From Tethya wilhelma (lineage: Eukaryota; Porifera; Demospongiae; Tethyida; Tethyidae), in contig CAXIPT010000001.1 in the NCBI GenBank assembly GCA_964030475.1, positions 99,526 through 163,525 on the forward strand: a DNA stretch of 64,000 nucleotides, in the 5' to 3' direction. Shown here piece by piece: positions 33,800-46,044 of the stretch. Position numbers and translations under genes: made by a program. Numbering within the stretch: position 1 is the stretch's first letter; each line of letters starts with the position of its first letter. Under the pieces are notes generated by a model. That model was not told the DNA's origin and did not search any database. It saw nothing but the letters and a program-made list of their open reading frames with translations.

Positions 33800-35358
33800 T
33801 TTAGTAGCAGCTAAAACTAAGCATTATAAATTTCTTAGAAAAATTAATTACTCCAAATGAGAACCTTCTCAACAATGACAATACCTGGAACTCACGATGC
33901 AGTGTACCCATAACTAGAGACACATGCTGAGAGTCAACCAACGAGATTAGCTATGGAATTGAAGATTTCCAAAATAAAATATACAGACCCTGCATGCAAA
34001 TTTAGATATATACAATTATACCCAATAGAGACCTAATCCTACAGCTCTAAAGTGCCATTGATCTGGGATCGGAGATGAACGTGAAGTGCATAGTATATTC
34101 AGGTGCGTGCATGCATGACTTTAAGGTAAGATTTAACGTAACTGCATGTACATGTATATATGTCAAAATGTGTGACAAGTGACATGGTGGTATATACTAC
34201 TGTCAAACTTGTATATAATAATGAATTTTCCAATTTCTAATATATCAAATAGGAACTGATAATACAAACTATTACAGTAATTACACACAAAGCAATCTTA
34301 AATTCTGCAACAAATCTAATTACATTGATCGTTAACTCTGTGCTATATAGGCCTATGTTTATATAAGGAACAATAAAATAGACCTATTGAGAGTGAATAT
34401 CAAAATTAAGTTTAATGGCAGAGAAAATTTGAAGTAACTGGTCTAATTCAAGTCTTTTAGTTGCAGCAATACTCAGGGTCATTATTCCAAGGTATAAAGT
34501 AAGTTATTATGTTGTTGTATATATATAATTATATAACTATTAATTCAACAATCATAATTATTGTTCTGATTGCTAGGTGCGGGTGGACCTTGTACATATT
34601 CTTAGAAGAGCTAACACACCATTGAAGGAAGCTAGCTCACAGCAAAGAAGAAAGTAAAAGCTTTGAATTGAGCTAAGCTCCGAGCAATAATTCTCTGGAC
34701 CATTCTTTCAATAACTATAGTCAAAGGTCGGTTATACAGTCAATCAAGTGTGAGGGATATTACTTATATCTATCTCTCTCCTCTAAGAGTGATCTATAGG
34801 TGCAATCTTTACAAGTATTCTAAGAAAAAAAGAACATAGAAGCTCAGAACTGATATATAGCCATTTAAGGTAAAGATAGAAACAAGCTATACCATATAAC
34901 GTATATACATCACATTGACTGCCCCACTCTCTGCACACACCACACACAGTCCCATCCATTGGGAGGCTAGGACCAGCCCGTGGGCCACATCAAACTCCAC
35001 TGGTGGCTCTACAGCCTGCCATGGAGGGCTACAGAATACAGAGAGTCTCAAGGGTAAGCCATTAAGATTAGATTTGGTATAAAGTAAGTAATTGTTTACT
35101 CTTTGTATATTGTATGATTATGAATATCAAATTTTGTGGTAACACACATGTATGAATTATAATTACAATTCAAACACGGTGTGGCAATTCTAATATAATT
35201 TCTTAAGGTTTGAACATTTGATTCACAACACATGCAGTGATCGACACATATTATTATAGTAAGTGAGTAACAAGACATCAAAGTAGCCCTAGCAGTGTTG
35301 TTTTAGTTATCCCTCAAAACCCTTAGTTAGTTATTGATTAGTTAAAAAGGCCATTAAA
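33800..35358. other. Mostly non-coding AT-rich spacer
   Basis: No confident gene. A minus-strand segment around 34945-35028 is open for about 28 codons after a TAG acceptor and may be an exon. The 5' flank of the next gene lacks an obvious TATA box. Confidence 0.4.
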
Positions 35359-38300
35359 ATGGCAGCCCTACAGTTCTTACTAGCCACCTTAGTTGTTTCA
35401 TTACTGTCAGCACAAACATACCATATCGTACCTGACCACACCCACTGTCCCACTGAGGCCACACCCACAGACCACACCCTCTTGAATAAGGATACCTTAC
35501 CAAGCACGTTCTCTGGTAGTGGATCACTTCCTGTCACACCCACTAACCACACCCCTTCCTTGGATGAGGATTGCCTGACTCTAACTCAATATACTCAGTC
35601 TCCAGCTACTACCATTGACTCCAACATTACCCTGATCTTTGAGCCTGGTCATCACACTCTTGATTCTTATCTTCACATACAAATGTCATCAATCTGGTCT
35701 TACAAGTTGCGGCACCTACAAACTCCTCCCCCAGTCCAGTTGCCATGGTTACATGTACAAATTCCTCAGGGTTTGATTTTGCCACCATATCTGAGGTCAG
35801 TGTTAGTGGTCTAGAGTTCAGTGGCTGCCGGGAGAACTCTGTGAGATCAGTAGACCAACTGAGGATGAAGGACTGTAGATTTCAAGATGGACATGGAATG
35901 GAATTGAGGAATGTCAGGAGTGCAACTTTTGAGAGGAGCTCTTTCATCAACCTCACTGCATTTAGAGAGACTAGGGATCCATGGTTGGGAGATGTACCAT
36001 CAGGAGGGGCCATTGTTGCCTTTAGTAGTGATATTAATGTTACTGAATGTCTCTTTGAGGGAAATGGTGCTTTTGTTGATGGTCATTACGGTAACGGTGG
36101 TGCAATATGGACAGACAGCGGTAGTATTAGCATACATGGTAGCAATTTCAGTAACAACACAGCACGTGGTAGGAATGGTGGTGCAATAAGGACATACAAT
36201 GGTAATATCAACATATGTAGAAGTGATTTCAGTAGCAACACAGCTAGGTGGGGTGGTGCAATAGGGACAGTCAGTGGTAGTATTAGCATACATGGTAGTA
36301 ATTTCAGTAGCAACACAGCAGATGGTGGTGGTGGTGCAATATGCACAGACAGTGGTAGTACTAGCATACATGATAGTGATTTCAGTAACAACACAGCAGG
36401 TGGGTGGGGTGGTGCAATAGAGACAACCTATGGTAGTATACTAACATACATAATAGTGACTTCACTAGCAACAAAGCAGACAATGAAGGTGGTGCTATAT
36501 GGACATACAGTGGTAGTACTAGCATACATGGTAGTAATTTCAGTAACAACACAGCTAGGTGGGGTGGTGCAATAGAGACATACAATAGTAGTATTAGCAT
36601 AAATGTTAGTGATTTTAGTAACAACACAGCAGATGATTGTGGTGGTGCAATAAGGCCAGACAGTGGTAGTATTAGCATACATGATAGTGATTTCAGTAAC
36701 AACACAGCAGATGATTGTGGTGGTGCAATAAGGACAGACAGTGGTAGTATTAGCATACATGATAGTGATTTCAGTAACAACACAGCATATAGTGATGGTG
36801 GTGGTGCAATACGAACATTCAGTGGTAGAATTAGTATATACGATAGTGTTTTCAGTTACAACAGAGGAGGCAGTGGTGGTGGTGGCGGTGCAATACGGAC
36901 AAGCAGAGGTAGAATTATGATAAATCACAGTAATTTTAACAACAACAGTGTAGCTACTAATGGTGGTGCAATAATAACAGACAGTGGTAGTATTATCATA
37001 TATGATAGTGCCTTCATTAGAAACACAGCAGACTCTCTTGGTGGTGCAATAAGGACAGTCAGTGGTGACATTGACATACACAGTGCATGTGATTTCACTA
37101 ACAACAGAGCAGATAGAAATGGTGGTGCAATACTGACAGACAGTGGTAGAATTAAGATTGATAGCAGTAGTTTTTGCAACAATAATGTAGCTACTGATGG
37201 TGGGGCAATATGGACAAAGAATGGTGACATCAGCATCCAAGATAGTAACATAAAAAACAACATAGCAGATAGAGATGGTGGTGTAATTTGGACAGACAGT
37301 GGGAACATTGAAATACACAGTAGTAATTTTAGCATCAACACAGCAAAAACTAATGGTGGGGCAATATGGACAGATATTGGTCGCATTGGCATAGACAGTC
37401 AATGCCATTTAGCAGCAATATAGCAGATGCTGATGGTGGGGTAATATGGACAGTCAGAGGTAGTGTTAGTGTACATGATAGTAAATTTACTAACAACACA
37501 GCTAGCTGGGGTGGTGTATTAAGGACGAACACTGGTAATATTACTATAAATGGTAGTGTCTTCATCAGAAACACAGCCCTCAATGATGGTAGTGTACTGT
37601 TCCTTGGTAGTGCTACTAATAGCGTCAATAAAATGACAAACAGTATCTTCAGCCATAACCATGCAGCTAGCCAAGGTGGTGCAATTTATGTACAATCCAG
37701 AACCATTAGTTTGAATGGTCTCCTTCAAATCACAAACAATTCAGCATCTTCTGGTGGAGGGATATATGCCTATCAGAGTGAGCTGAATTTTAATGGAACC
37801 ACAAACATATCAGAGAACACTGCCATAAGAAAGGGAGGAGGCATCTATGCTAGTGGCTCAGCAATAAAATTGACTGGAGGTCAACTTGAGTTTATTGAGA
37901 ACAGAGCTGAGGAAGGAGGTGGAATTTACTTTGAATCAGATGCTAAACTACAGTTGATAAAGTCGGTACCAGAGTGTTCTAGTGTCCACCATATCAACCC
38001 TCATTGCATGCAACAATCAATGTCAAGTCTAAGACTTTATTTTACAAATAACTTAGCTGAATATGGAGGAGCACTGTATATCTCTGATGATACATTAGAG
38101 TCAACTGTCAATGAATGTTTCTTTCAAGACCTAGCCTCACATAATGTGAACTACCCTGACTTAATTGTTCAAAATTCATTCTTTGCTAATAATTCAGCTA
38201 GTATATCAGGTCCATCTGTATTTGGAGGTATGTTAGACAGGTGTACAGTCAGTCCTAGAGCACAGGTGTTTAACAAGTATCAGAACACCTATTTTAATGC

Positions 38301-38941
38301 AACATCATACCTAACACAAGTTACAAACCTCAGGACCAATGCTCTTCTACAGTCAGAGATGTCGTCAGAACCAGTTCGTGTGTGTAAGTGTACAAACAAC
38401 CAACCAGATTGTGATAAACCTTCAATAACATATACATTCTATAGAACATCTGAACAGTTTAGGAGTTTCAATATATCAGTAGTTACTATGGACCAAGTCA
38501 GAAATCTTCTTCCATCTTCTGTGAGAGCATTGTCTTCAAACCCTCATGGACTTAAAGAAGGGGAGGAAGTACAAAACACAACTTCAAACTGTACACAGTT
38601 GAACTTTACTATATCATTCCCTCGTGATTCAGAAAACTTGAAGCTAGTAGTGAATTCAAATCATGAACATCAAGAATTAGACTTTGGAGTCAACATCAGT
38701 ATGACAAATATTCCCTGCATATGTCCAATTGGTTTTACTAGACATCTAATGGAATATACTTGTAGCTGTGAATGTGACCCTTGCCTCTCTGACTATATAA
38801 CTGACTGCTCTGTTAGTAACTCATCAGTGAAAAGAAGCAACAATGTCTGGTTACGTTACATCAATGAATCCAATCCTGACCTTGGAGGCATTCAAAATGA
38901 AACTCGGTGTCTCTATCTAACTTATCCTCATTGTCCATTTG
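35359..38941 (+). CDS. Secreted beta-helix protein with Chlamydia Pmp-like repeats, frame-broken
   Basis: ATG 35359 starts a signal peptide (MAALQFLLATLVVSLLSA). After a Thr/Pro/His-rich stretch come CTNSSGFDF and ISEVSVSGLEFSGC, then some 15 tandem coils of 26-30 residues. The coils are built on FSNNTA (FxxN) and GGAI[RW]T followed by SGSISIH. This is the double motif of polymorphic membrane proteins and of right-handed beta-helix adhesins. A Cys-rich region follows (CICPIGFTRH, CSCECDPCLSDYITDC). The frame is interrupted at about 35680 (one-base type), 36438 (two extra bases or one lost) and 37405, with clean homology resuming each time. There are no splice signals there, so these are mutations or sequence errors. 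The N at 38942 cuts the 3' end, where a membrane segment would be expected. The function is probably cell-surface or extracellular adhesion; unproven. Confidence 0.8.
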
Positions 38942-38959
38942 NCACACAGCTCGGCTCAC

Positions 38960-41900
38960 CTAGTGGTTCTGATAGTCCAGAGAGAAAGGCCCAAAGAAAT
39001 CCCTTGAACTTGCTGTTGGTGGCGTAGTAGACTGGCATGGAGACACAGACCCCCTCAGGGATGTTGTGGAGGGCTATGGCAATGGCCAGAGCTACCCCCA
39101 GGGAGGGGGAGGCCAGGGTGGCCACGAACGTAGCCAGACCCTCAGGGAAGTTATGGATGCCAATGGCCAGTCCTGGGAAGAGAGAGGAGAGAGACCCTTT
39201 ATAAAACAATTGCACTAATTTAACAGTCAATAAGGATTGTGTGGCTGTTTAAGAATCAATACTAGTAGTACACATACTGCATGATGTGCCTCACGCAGTG
39301 CCTGCAATATTAGCGAGAGCACAGCTAGCCATGAACTGTAGTAGTTCATTCAATGACATACCGTGCGGAATCAGTGCCAGACACACATTGCTGGACGATG
39401 CCAAGCTCAGCTTTTGAAAGCTAGATCATAGCAAATAAAAACGGAAGCTCGTCTTGCAAGCCATGTGCCATGCAAAGCACACAAGCACAGTCAGAGCAAC
39501 CTACGCTAGGTACATTTAGCTTATAGCTAAGCTGTTCAGCAAGCTAGGCTCAGTTACAAAAGAACTTCAAACTCCACCAGAGACTCCACCCCCCACACTT
39601 CAGATCTCGTGTGTGTCATATTGCTGCCATGTGACTAATCTGGCACAGTCCAGAGTGCAAGTGCAAGAGGTTGATTTTAAAAAGTTTACCATCTTGAGAT
39701 TGAAGCAATGGCACAAAGAATCAATGAAAGATTGTACAGTCTTCATAAGCACGAATTGGGCCTTCCCTTTCTTGGAGAAAAAGTGATAATTAGCTAAAAA
39801 CTAATCATAATACCATACAGTGGGTAAATTTGGCGGACTTAAAATTTGGTGAATTTGCATTTTAGCATGATTGATGAAACTGTTTGGCGATTTGAAAAAT
39901 AATTTGCCAATTCGCCAAATAATTTACCCCCTATACGGTAGCTTCTAGTCGGAAATATATCCTAGTTAGCTTTGTTTCCTAGGTTACAGCCAGGGAATAA
40001 AAGTGATATTTCCCTGTTTGTGGTTAGATATTTCCCTGCTCATGTACTTTTACAAGAAAAAAACATGATTTACTACTGGCATATTTGCATATGCAGTAAG
40101 TATGGCGCATGCAACAAATTAGTTTTCAAAGTGTCTCGAGACACGGTAGTCCGTATACTTTCCTATTGATTTTGTATTGCCTGTTTATAGTATCCGGTAC
40201 CGGCACTCTAGCGTGCAGGCGTAGAGTCACGGTTCCATTGACTACAGTATATTTAGCTTAGTATACGGACCCGGGCCTTGAGACACCGCGTTAATTTTTA
40301 CCTCGGTAGCCATTTTAGGGTTGGCTTACAGCTGTTTCTTTGTGTAGCAAATTAAGAAAAGAAAACATTAAAGTGCTGCAGACTGCTTTACTCATGCAGT
40401 ACTAAGATTTGTTTGTTCGATTCAAGTGCTAGTTTATTTGGCACCACCCAGGAAACTCCTCCCAACAACTAGTGCCTTGTGCAATAGCTGCGTTAGACGG
40501 TGATAGCAGAGAGAAATTTTAGTGCTTTCTGGAAAGTAAAAGCAGGTTTGTGTTTTCTGATACAAGTTTGAAGTTTTTCTGAAACATTTTGCTTTTCCAT
40601 ACAAAATTTGTGCTTTCTTGACAATTTTTAGAGAAAGTAAAGCCGTCATTTGTAATTCTATTGACCCTTACCTATTTTGAGACGACGCTGCAGTCAGAAA
40701 AGAAACCCATTACAAGCTTGCAAGAGAAGACAAGGCAGGTTTTTTGTTTTAAATGAAAAAATAACCGTTGCTGGGTATTTTTGTTACTAGGCATATGAGC
40801 TCAAACAACCAATCAGAACGGATATATAATACCTATACCATAGTAGTACGGGAATTATGGTTGATAACCACACCCTCGCCCTCGGGCTCTGGGTGGTTAT
40901 CAACCATAATTCCCTACTACTATGGTATAACTATAACGTAAAAAAGTAATTATAATAATTCCAACCCAAGATACAAACCGATTTATGCTGCCTCACACTA
41001 ATGCACTCGGCAACACAGTACTTGAAGATCTACATTAAAAGGTATCAATTAATTGCACTAATTTTACAGTGAATAAGGACTGTATGGCTGTTTAGGAACT
41101 AATATTGATTTGCAGGTCTACCTAGAGGACATGGCACTCACCTGTGAGGATCCCCATCCTGTGGAGCTTTTTCACATCTTTCCCAACAACTTTTGTGACT
41201 TCTTTGAACTCCTCAGGACCCAGTGGCACTCCCTCGTCCTCACTACTGGCATGTTTCTATGGCAACACACAAGGAGAAACACATGTGTTCTCAACAGCAA
41301 GTTGAGTGTATGGTAGAGAGGTGTGCAATGTATGTGGACACAAGACCATAAGGACATATAGTCTATAGTAGGAACAGTGAGTATGCCAGGTCTTCATTAT
41401 TATTCTCTTAGCGTTTTACAACCCAAGTCAAGCTACACATGCAGCCCTGCTATAGAAGAGCACCACCCCTCTACTGTGTCAACAGAACAAATACATATCT
41501 TCCCAATGGTATGACATGTACACACACACACACACCTACAGAGAGAGCTCTAGAGATGGTAACTAACCATCAGGGTAGCCNATGGCAAGGAGTTAGTGTG
41601 AGGTCAAAGGAGAGAGCCTGGTAGGGCATGTGCTCCAAGCAGGGGTGGTTAGGGCAGGGTTGTTTATACAGAGTGTGTGTGTGTGTACACAGTGATGTCA
41701 CTGGTATGAAGGAATGCTGTGTTAATTGGCAAGCCCTGGCCTGTATGGTCTCACCTGGTCCACCATCTCCTGGTAGGAGTGCCTCCTCCTGAGCCCCCCA
41801 CTTCCCTCCCCCTCCTCACTGAGGGAGTCCACACCAGAGGAGGAGGAGAGAGAGGCGGGGGGAAGCTTCTTGGGGGGGCCACTCTGGGAGGGGGGTATGG

Positions 41901-42852
41901 CAGCCTCCTGGGGGTCTGTCTCTGGGATGGTGGCGTTCATCCTCAGGAGACTGCTGTTGGAGAAGAGCTCATTGACGCTGGCGTTGGTGTAGTTGTTGGT
42001 GTTCTCAGAGAGGGACGTTGACACCACGGACACTGACACACCATCTGGGGTAGGCTGAGCAGGTCGACCCCCCTCCTCGTGGTCCCCAGTGGGGGGAGGG
42101 CTGGGGCCATCAGTGGGCTCTATATCAATGGCTAGCTCATTGTTGCTCTCCTGGACGCTGCCACTAGTGGAGGAGAGAGGGGGAGATGAGAGGGGGGACA
42201 GGATCAGCTCCTCGTGGTCATTGGAGGGGGCCAGTCCATTGGTGGCCAACACAGGGTCTCTCTTGTCAACAGTCTCTCCTCTTCTCTTCAAACATTGGCA
42301 GCTCTTCAAGGTGGCTTGCGAGGGACAGCAACAACCACAGTCCAACTTTTGGAGGAGCCACACAAGCAGATCAAGAACCACCGTCAGAAGGATGCCTCCA
42401 AAGAAACAGAATGTAGCTGCCAGGTCGTAGTGGCTCTGGGTCTCACAGCAGAAGTTGTCCCTGGATTTGGTGAAGATCTCAGTGAAGGAGACATAAAGCA
42501 TCACTCCAGCAGCCAAGGCCAGTCCCACAGCGAGGTAGACGGTGTTAGACCTCTTGATACAGGGCACGAAGGGGAGAAGGGCACCCAGTGTGGTAGCCAG
42601 GCCAGCTGCTATGGTGAGTCCAAAGGCCAGGCCGACGTTATTGCCCGTGGCCTGCTCGCAAAGAGAGGGGTCCGGACAGGACTCGTAGTCTGGAGTGTCG
42701 TTGAGGCACTGGGAGTAGTTTGAACTGAGAGATGAGGCGGTGCTGTTCATTGAACATATCGAGTCCTCATCGCCTGAGTTCTGAGCGCGACATCGAGACA
42801 GTTGTACTAGTAGAAGGAACACGAGCAGTAGAATAGTTCTAGCGTCCTCCAT
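38960..42852 (-). CDS. ZIP-family metal transporter, ZupT-like, C-terminus missing
   Basis: Exons 41755-42852, 41142-41256 and 38960-39172 give 475 codons. ATG 42852 opens a signal-type helix and a Cys/Asn-rich lumenal stretch (several NxS/T). Helices [20 protein letters not shown] (the first ZIP helix), [20 protein letters not shown] and a third helix follow. Then comes a cytoplasmic loop of about 200 residues rich in Ser/Pro/acid with an Arg cluster (RRRHSYQEM). The third exon carries both intramembrane metal motifs, IHNFPEG and LHNIPEG, and [14 protein letters not shown]. These are ZIP helices 4-5, which move Zn2+ or related divalent ions into the cytosol. Sequence is nearest to ZupT/ZTP29-type members. 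The last helices are lost at the N at 38942. It is divergent with the cysteine-string protein gene. Confidence 0.88.
39811..39940. mobile_element. Small MITE in a ZIP intron
   Basis: TACCATACAGTGGGTAAATT (39811) and CGCCAAATAATTTACCCCC to TACGGTA (ending 39940) are inverted. It is about 130 bp. A fragment of the same family lies at about 6712-6770 (GCGAATAAATTTGGGGGC). Confidence 0.65.
40834..40929. repeat. Long hairpin (37-38 bp stem) in a ZIP intron
   Basis: 40834-40871 and 40893-40929 pair almost perfectly with one bulge, leaving a 21-nt GC-rich loop (CACCCTCGCC region). The shape is compatible with a MITE relic or a small-RNA precursor. TATATAAT lies just upstream at 40822-40829. Confidence 0.75.
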
Positions 42853-43062
42853 CGATCACACATGAAAGACGATCTCTTGTTGTCCTTGGATATTGACAGA
42901 CACATCGGTTGAGTTTGAATGATTGAGCACTTTACACTGTTTAAATAGTTGTGGGGGTGTGTAGGCCACGTGGGTGCTACAAACACTGCACGTGTTCTTG
43001 ATCTTGTGGGCGCGGTACCAGTATTAGTGGGCGGGGTCTTATTGACCAGATTGAGTGGGACC
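42853..43062. promoter_or_regulatory. Bidirectional promoter region, ZIP / cysteine-string protein
   Basis: The two ATGs (42852 minus, 43063 plus) are 210 bp apart with no room for separate promoters. GC-box-like GGGCGGGG (43029-43036) and TTGTGGGCGCGG are present. No TATA box. Shared regulation is inferred. Confidence 0.5.
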
Positions 43063-44045
43063 ATGAGCAAGGCTGATGACATGTCTACCCCGCTGACAGA
43101 GGAGGAGAGGGCGCGGAGGTAAGTGAGAGAGAGAGAGGTGCTCTTGAGAGCTAGAATGGCTTCACTCTTTAGTGGATGAGCGTCTCTCGTGGCAGTCTTT
43201 ATGACATTCCATGTTACTTCCTATCTGTGTGTGCTGAACTGTGTCTCTGTGTGTGTGTGTTCTCTCAGTGTTGGTGGTGGCGTGGACCCCTACACCATCC
43301 TGGGGGTGGAGAAGACTGCCACTCAGGAGGACATCAAGAAGGCCTACAGGAAGGTACACAGTGTGTGTCACATGTGCGTGCATGTGACTGGAATTTGTCC
43401 ATTTCTAATGTTTTGTCCAGGGAATAAATTCTGAATGTATATCCATAGGTAGTGCTCTATGGTACGCACAGTTGCAAACCACTCTCCATGATTTTAGTTA
43501 ATTAGTGGCATGGCAAGCCCATACATTGTAGGAACAGGTTGAAGTCAATAACATGTTGACTCGAACAAGCCATACACTGTAGTCCTCTAGGTGTTCAGGA
43601 ATACCCACATATTGGAATGGAAATGAACAGCTCTAATGCAGTATACTGGAACACACCCAGTGCAGGCCTCACTCAGCATTTGCATTCCAGTTATAGATTC
43701 CAATACTAAGCTACATGTCAAAGGTCATCACTGTTCTATTCTGTACAAGGAGGGGCTGGTTCCCCTCTCCATGTGCTTTAGCTTGGATCCGTCAACTCCT
43801 TACTTGGGTTAAGATGAGGAAGAGAGATTTGCCTTATGATGATTGCCCATTTGGTCATTTGAGCTCAGTGGTTCCTTGAGCTTAGTGGTTCTTTGATTTT
43901 TTTTCAGGTTCAGTGTGTGTGTGTGTTGATATGAGAGGCACATGTAGTGATTGCTGTATGCCACAAAATGTTTAAAAATACTAAAAAAACAGTGCACACA
44001 CACACACACACATACACACACACACACACACAAAATAGAAAGTGN

Positions 44046-44099
<54 letters not shown>

Positions 44100-44691
44100 G
44101 AATGTGGCCTTCTTTGTCTGTATGGAGTGGTTGGCTGGTAGTAAACTGGCTCAGGCCTGCTGTATCTGTCTCTGTATCTCCACTGGGTGTTGCTGTGGCT
44201 GTATCTTTTGCTGTTTCTTCTGCTGCTGTTGTTGCTGTGGACTGTGTGCCCCCAAACCCCCGGAGAATGACATGGGTATGCCCCTCTTTATCATCTCCCT
44301 AATTAGTTAATTAACCAGCCTGTAAATAATTACACTAGACATTCCACCTGACCTGGAAGATGAGGTAATCCGGACCCAGCCTTCAGCTGACTACCAGTCC
44401 GTTAGGGATAATAATCCACCTATTGTCCTGGGAGCTCCGTCACGACAGGACGACAAGAGTCCCATTGTTTTGGGACCACCACCACCATATGAGGACAAGA
44501 CTCCTATTGTCCTGGGAGCTCCATCAGGTCAGGACAAGACTCCTATTGTCCTGGGAGCTCCATCAGGCCAGGACAAGACTCCTATTGTCCTGGGAGCTCC
44601 ATCAAATCAGGAGACTCCAGAATTGGTTGCAGTGAGTGTGACTGAAGATGAGGTAGAGAATATCAGTAGAGGGAGCACCCCTCCATCTTGA
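43063..44691 (+). CDS. DNAJC5: DNAJC5-like cysteine-string protein, J-domain exon missing
   Basis: Exons 43063-43118 and 43269-43353 encode MSKADDMSTPLTEEERAR and the start of a J domain (VDPYTILGVEKTATQEDIKK). Exon 44101-44275 encodes AFFVCMEWLAGSK and then the cysteine string (about 17 Cys in 35 residues), the palmitoylated membrane anchor. Exon 44339-44691 encodes the C-terminal tail. CSP is a vesicle co-chaperone that recruits Hsc70 to protect SNARE proteins. The exon with the catalytic HPD loop and the rest of the J domain is not present between 43354 and 44100, where the N at 44045 lies in (TC)n; it was probably lost in the gap. The tail holds tandem copies of TPIVLGAPSGQDK (four to five, one variant with PPPPY), expanding a TPIV motif that occurs once in vertebrate DNAJC5. 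Confidence 0.88.
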
Positions 44692-44811
44692 GATCATAAT
44701 TATTACTAACTATAGAACAACGCATTATTTGTCACAACTGTATAATAGTTTCTAGTGCTCTAATAATGTTATTAATAATAATATTTGCAGTGTTAAAAAA
44801 TGGTTGTCATT

Positions 44812-46044
44812 CTAAGCCTTGTTGGGTATGTCAAAGACTATTGCTGGGTTCATTGCTCTGTATTGGAAGTTACAGGTGCTGGCATTCACATAGGTAGTGT
44901 GGCCATCAGAGGTGACACCATAGCCTGCAAGGAGGGAGGGAGGGAGAGGGAGAGAGAGAGAAGGGGGGTAATTCAATGCATGCACTAACTGATGCTAGTC
45001 CATTGGGAGTACCTTCGTGAATGTGACCAAACATGTGGTACTTCGGCTTGACTCTCTTCTGGATGGTGTGCAGCAATTGGAGGCATCCTGCTCTCCCCCC
45101 ATGCATGCAGAGGTCCCCGTGACCCAGAGGGGGGCCGTGGGTCATCAGAATGTCCACTCCACTCGGAATGAGGTCCCACTTCTCCTGACAGGGAGCGCCT
45201 CGGGGCAGGTTGAAGGCCCAGTCACAGAACACAGGCTGCCTACACACACACACACAGTGGAATGTAGTACAAGAGTTGTGAATCCCGTGATACAATGCAA
45301 TGAAAGGTGATGACATGATACAATGTAAAACAAACACTGGCTAACAAAGCACAAGTCTCATTGCTTCAAAGTCTTGCAGCGGCAGCAAGTGCTACTATTG
45401 TACACCCAGTGTGTAGTACCATGGTGATCCCCATATTGTGATGCCATTGATGGTGGTGAGGGAGTCCTGGAGGTAGGTGACCCCAGGAGCCTCGATCAGT
45501 GATCTTCTTGCCTCCTCGCAGTCAAACTGGGTGGAGTGGCCAAACCTCCTCCACAGCTCAGGGTAGCTCTCCATGTCAAAGGTCAGATCGTGGTTGCCAG
45601 CTATGACAACCTACAGTGGGTACACACTAGATGTCTGTGGGTCGAGCTAGGGCAAGTGACTCACCTTGTGCTGGTGGGGCTGTTTCAGGAGCTCATCCAC
45701 AAACCTCTTCACTTCCTTTGGGAGGCCAACATTGGAGAAGTCCCCCGCATGGAGCAGCACGTCCCCTGGGGGGATGGTGATCTGACTGGGCCGGTTGTGG
45801 GTGTCTGCAGTGGAAGGACTGTGGTCAATTGTTATTGGTGCATACATTCTACACTGACATGATTTGACTAGATGTGTAGAGTTCATATCTAACCCATCTG
45901 ACCTGATATACAGACAAATCTGGTGTGGTTGGGAGGTTTCTCTACGTCATGTGACTGTGGCTTGACAATGTTCACCGTCTGTTTCACCTGTTCCTTGCTC
46001 CAGGCGAGATTAGGGTCCTTGGAATAGGCAGGGATCTCCATCAT
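44812..46044 (-). CDS. MPPED2: MPPED1/2-like metallophosphoesterase
   Basis: Five exons (45903-46044, 45665-45804, 45420-45610, 45013-45239, 44812-44924) give 270 residues, complete from MMEIPAYSKD to IPNKA-stop. All metal-binding motifs of the calcineurin-like fold are present in order: RFVCISDTHNR (D, H), GDVLLHAGD (D), IAGNHDLT (N, H), ILMTHGPPLG (H), HMFGHIHEGYG (H). Family members hydrolyse 2',3'-cyclic nucleotides and phosphodiesters. The His in GHIHEG is kept, whereas mammalian MPPED2 has Gly there with reduced activity, so this enzyme should be fully active. The length is near that of mammalian proteins (about 294-326). MPPED1 and MPPED2 cannot be separated here. It converges on the DNAJC5 gene (120 bp apart) and is divergent from TIMM13. 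Confidence 0.92.

Noticed and set aside
33891..33932. Possible minus-strand exon reading HVSLVMGTLHREFQ
   Set aside because: Acceptor and donor look acceptable but its phase does not match the candidate exons at 32790-33057, and the segment is too short to trust.
36428..37408. Long minus-strand open frame over the beta-helix repeats
   Set aside because: It is the antisense of a tandem repeat whose unit length is mostly a multiple of three; the plus strand carries the signal peptide and recognisable motifs.
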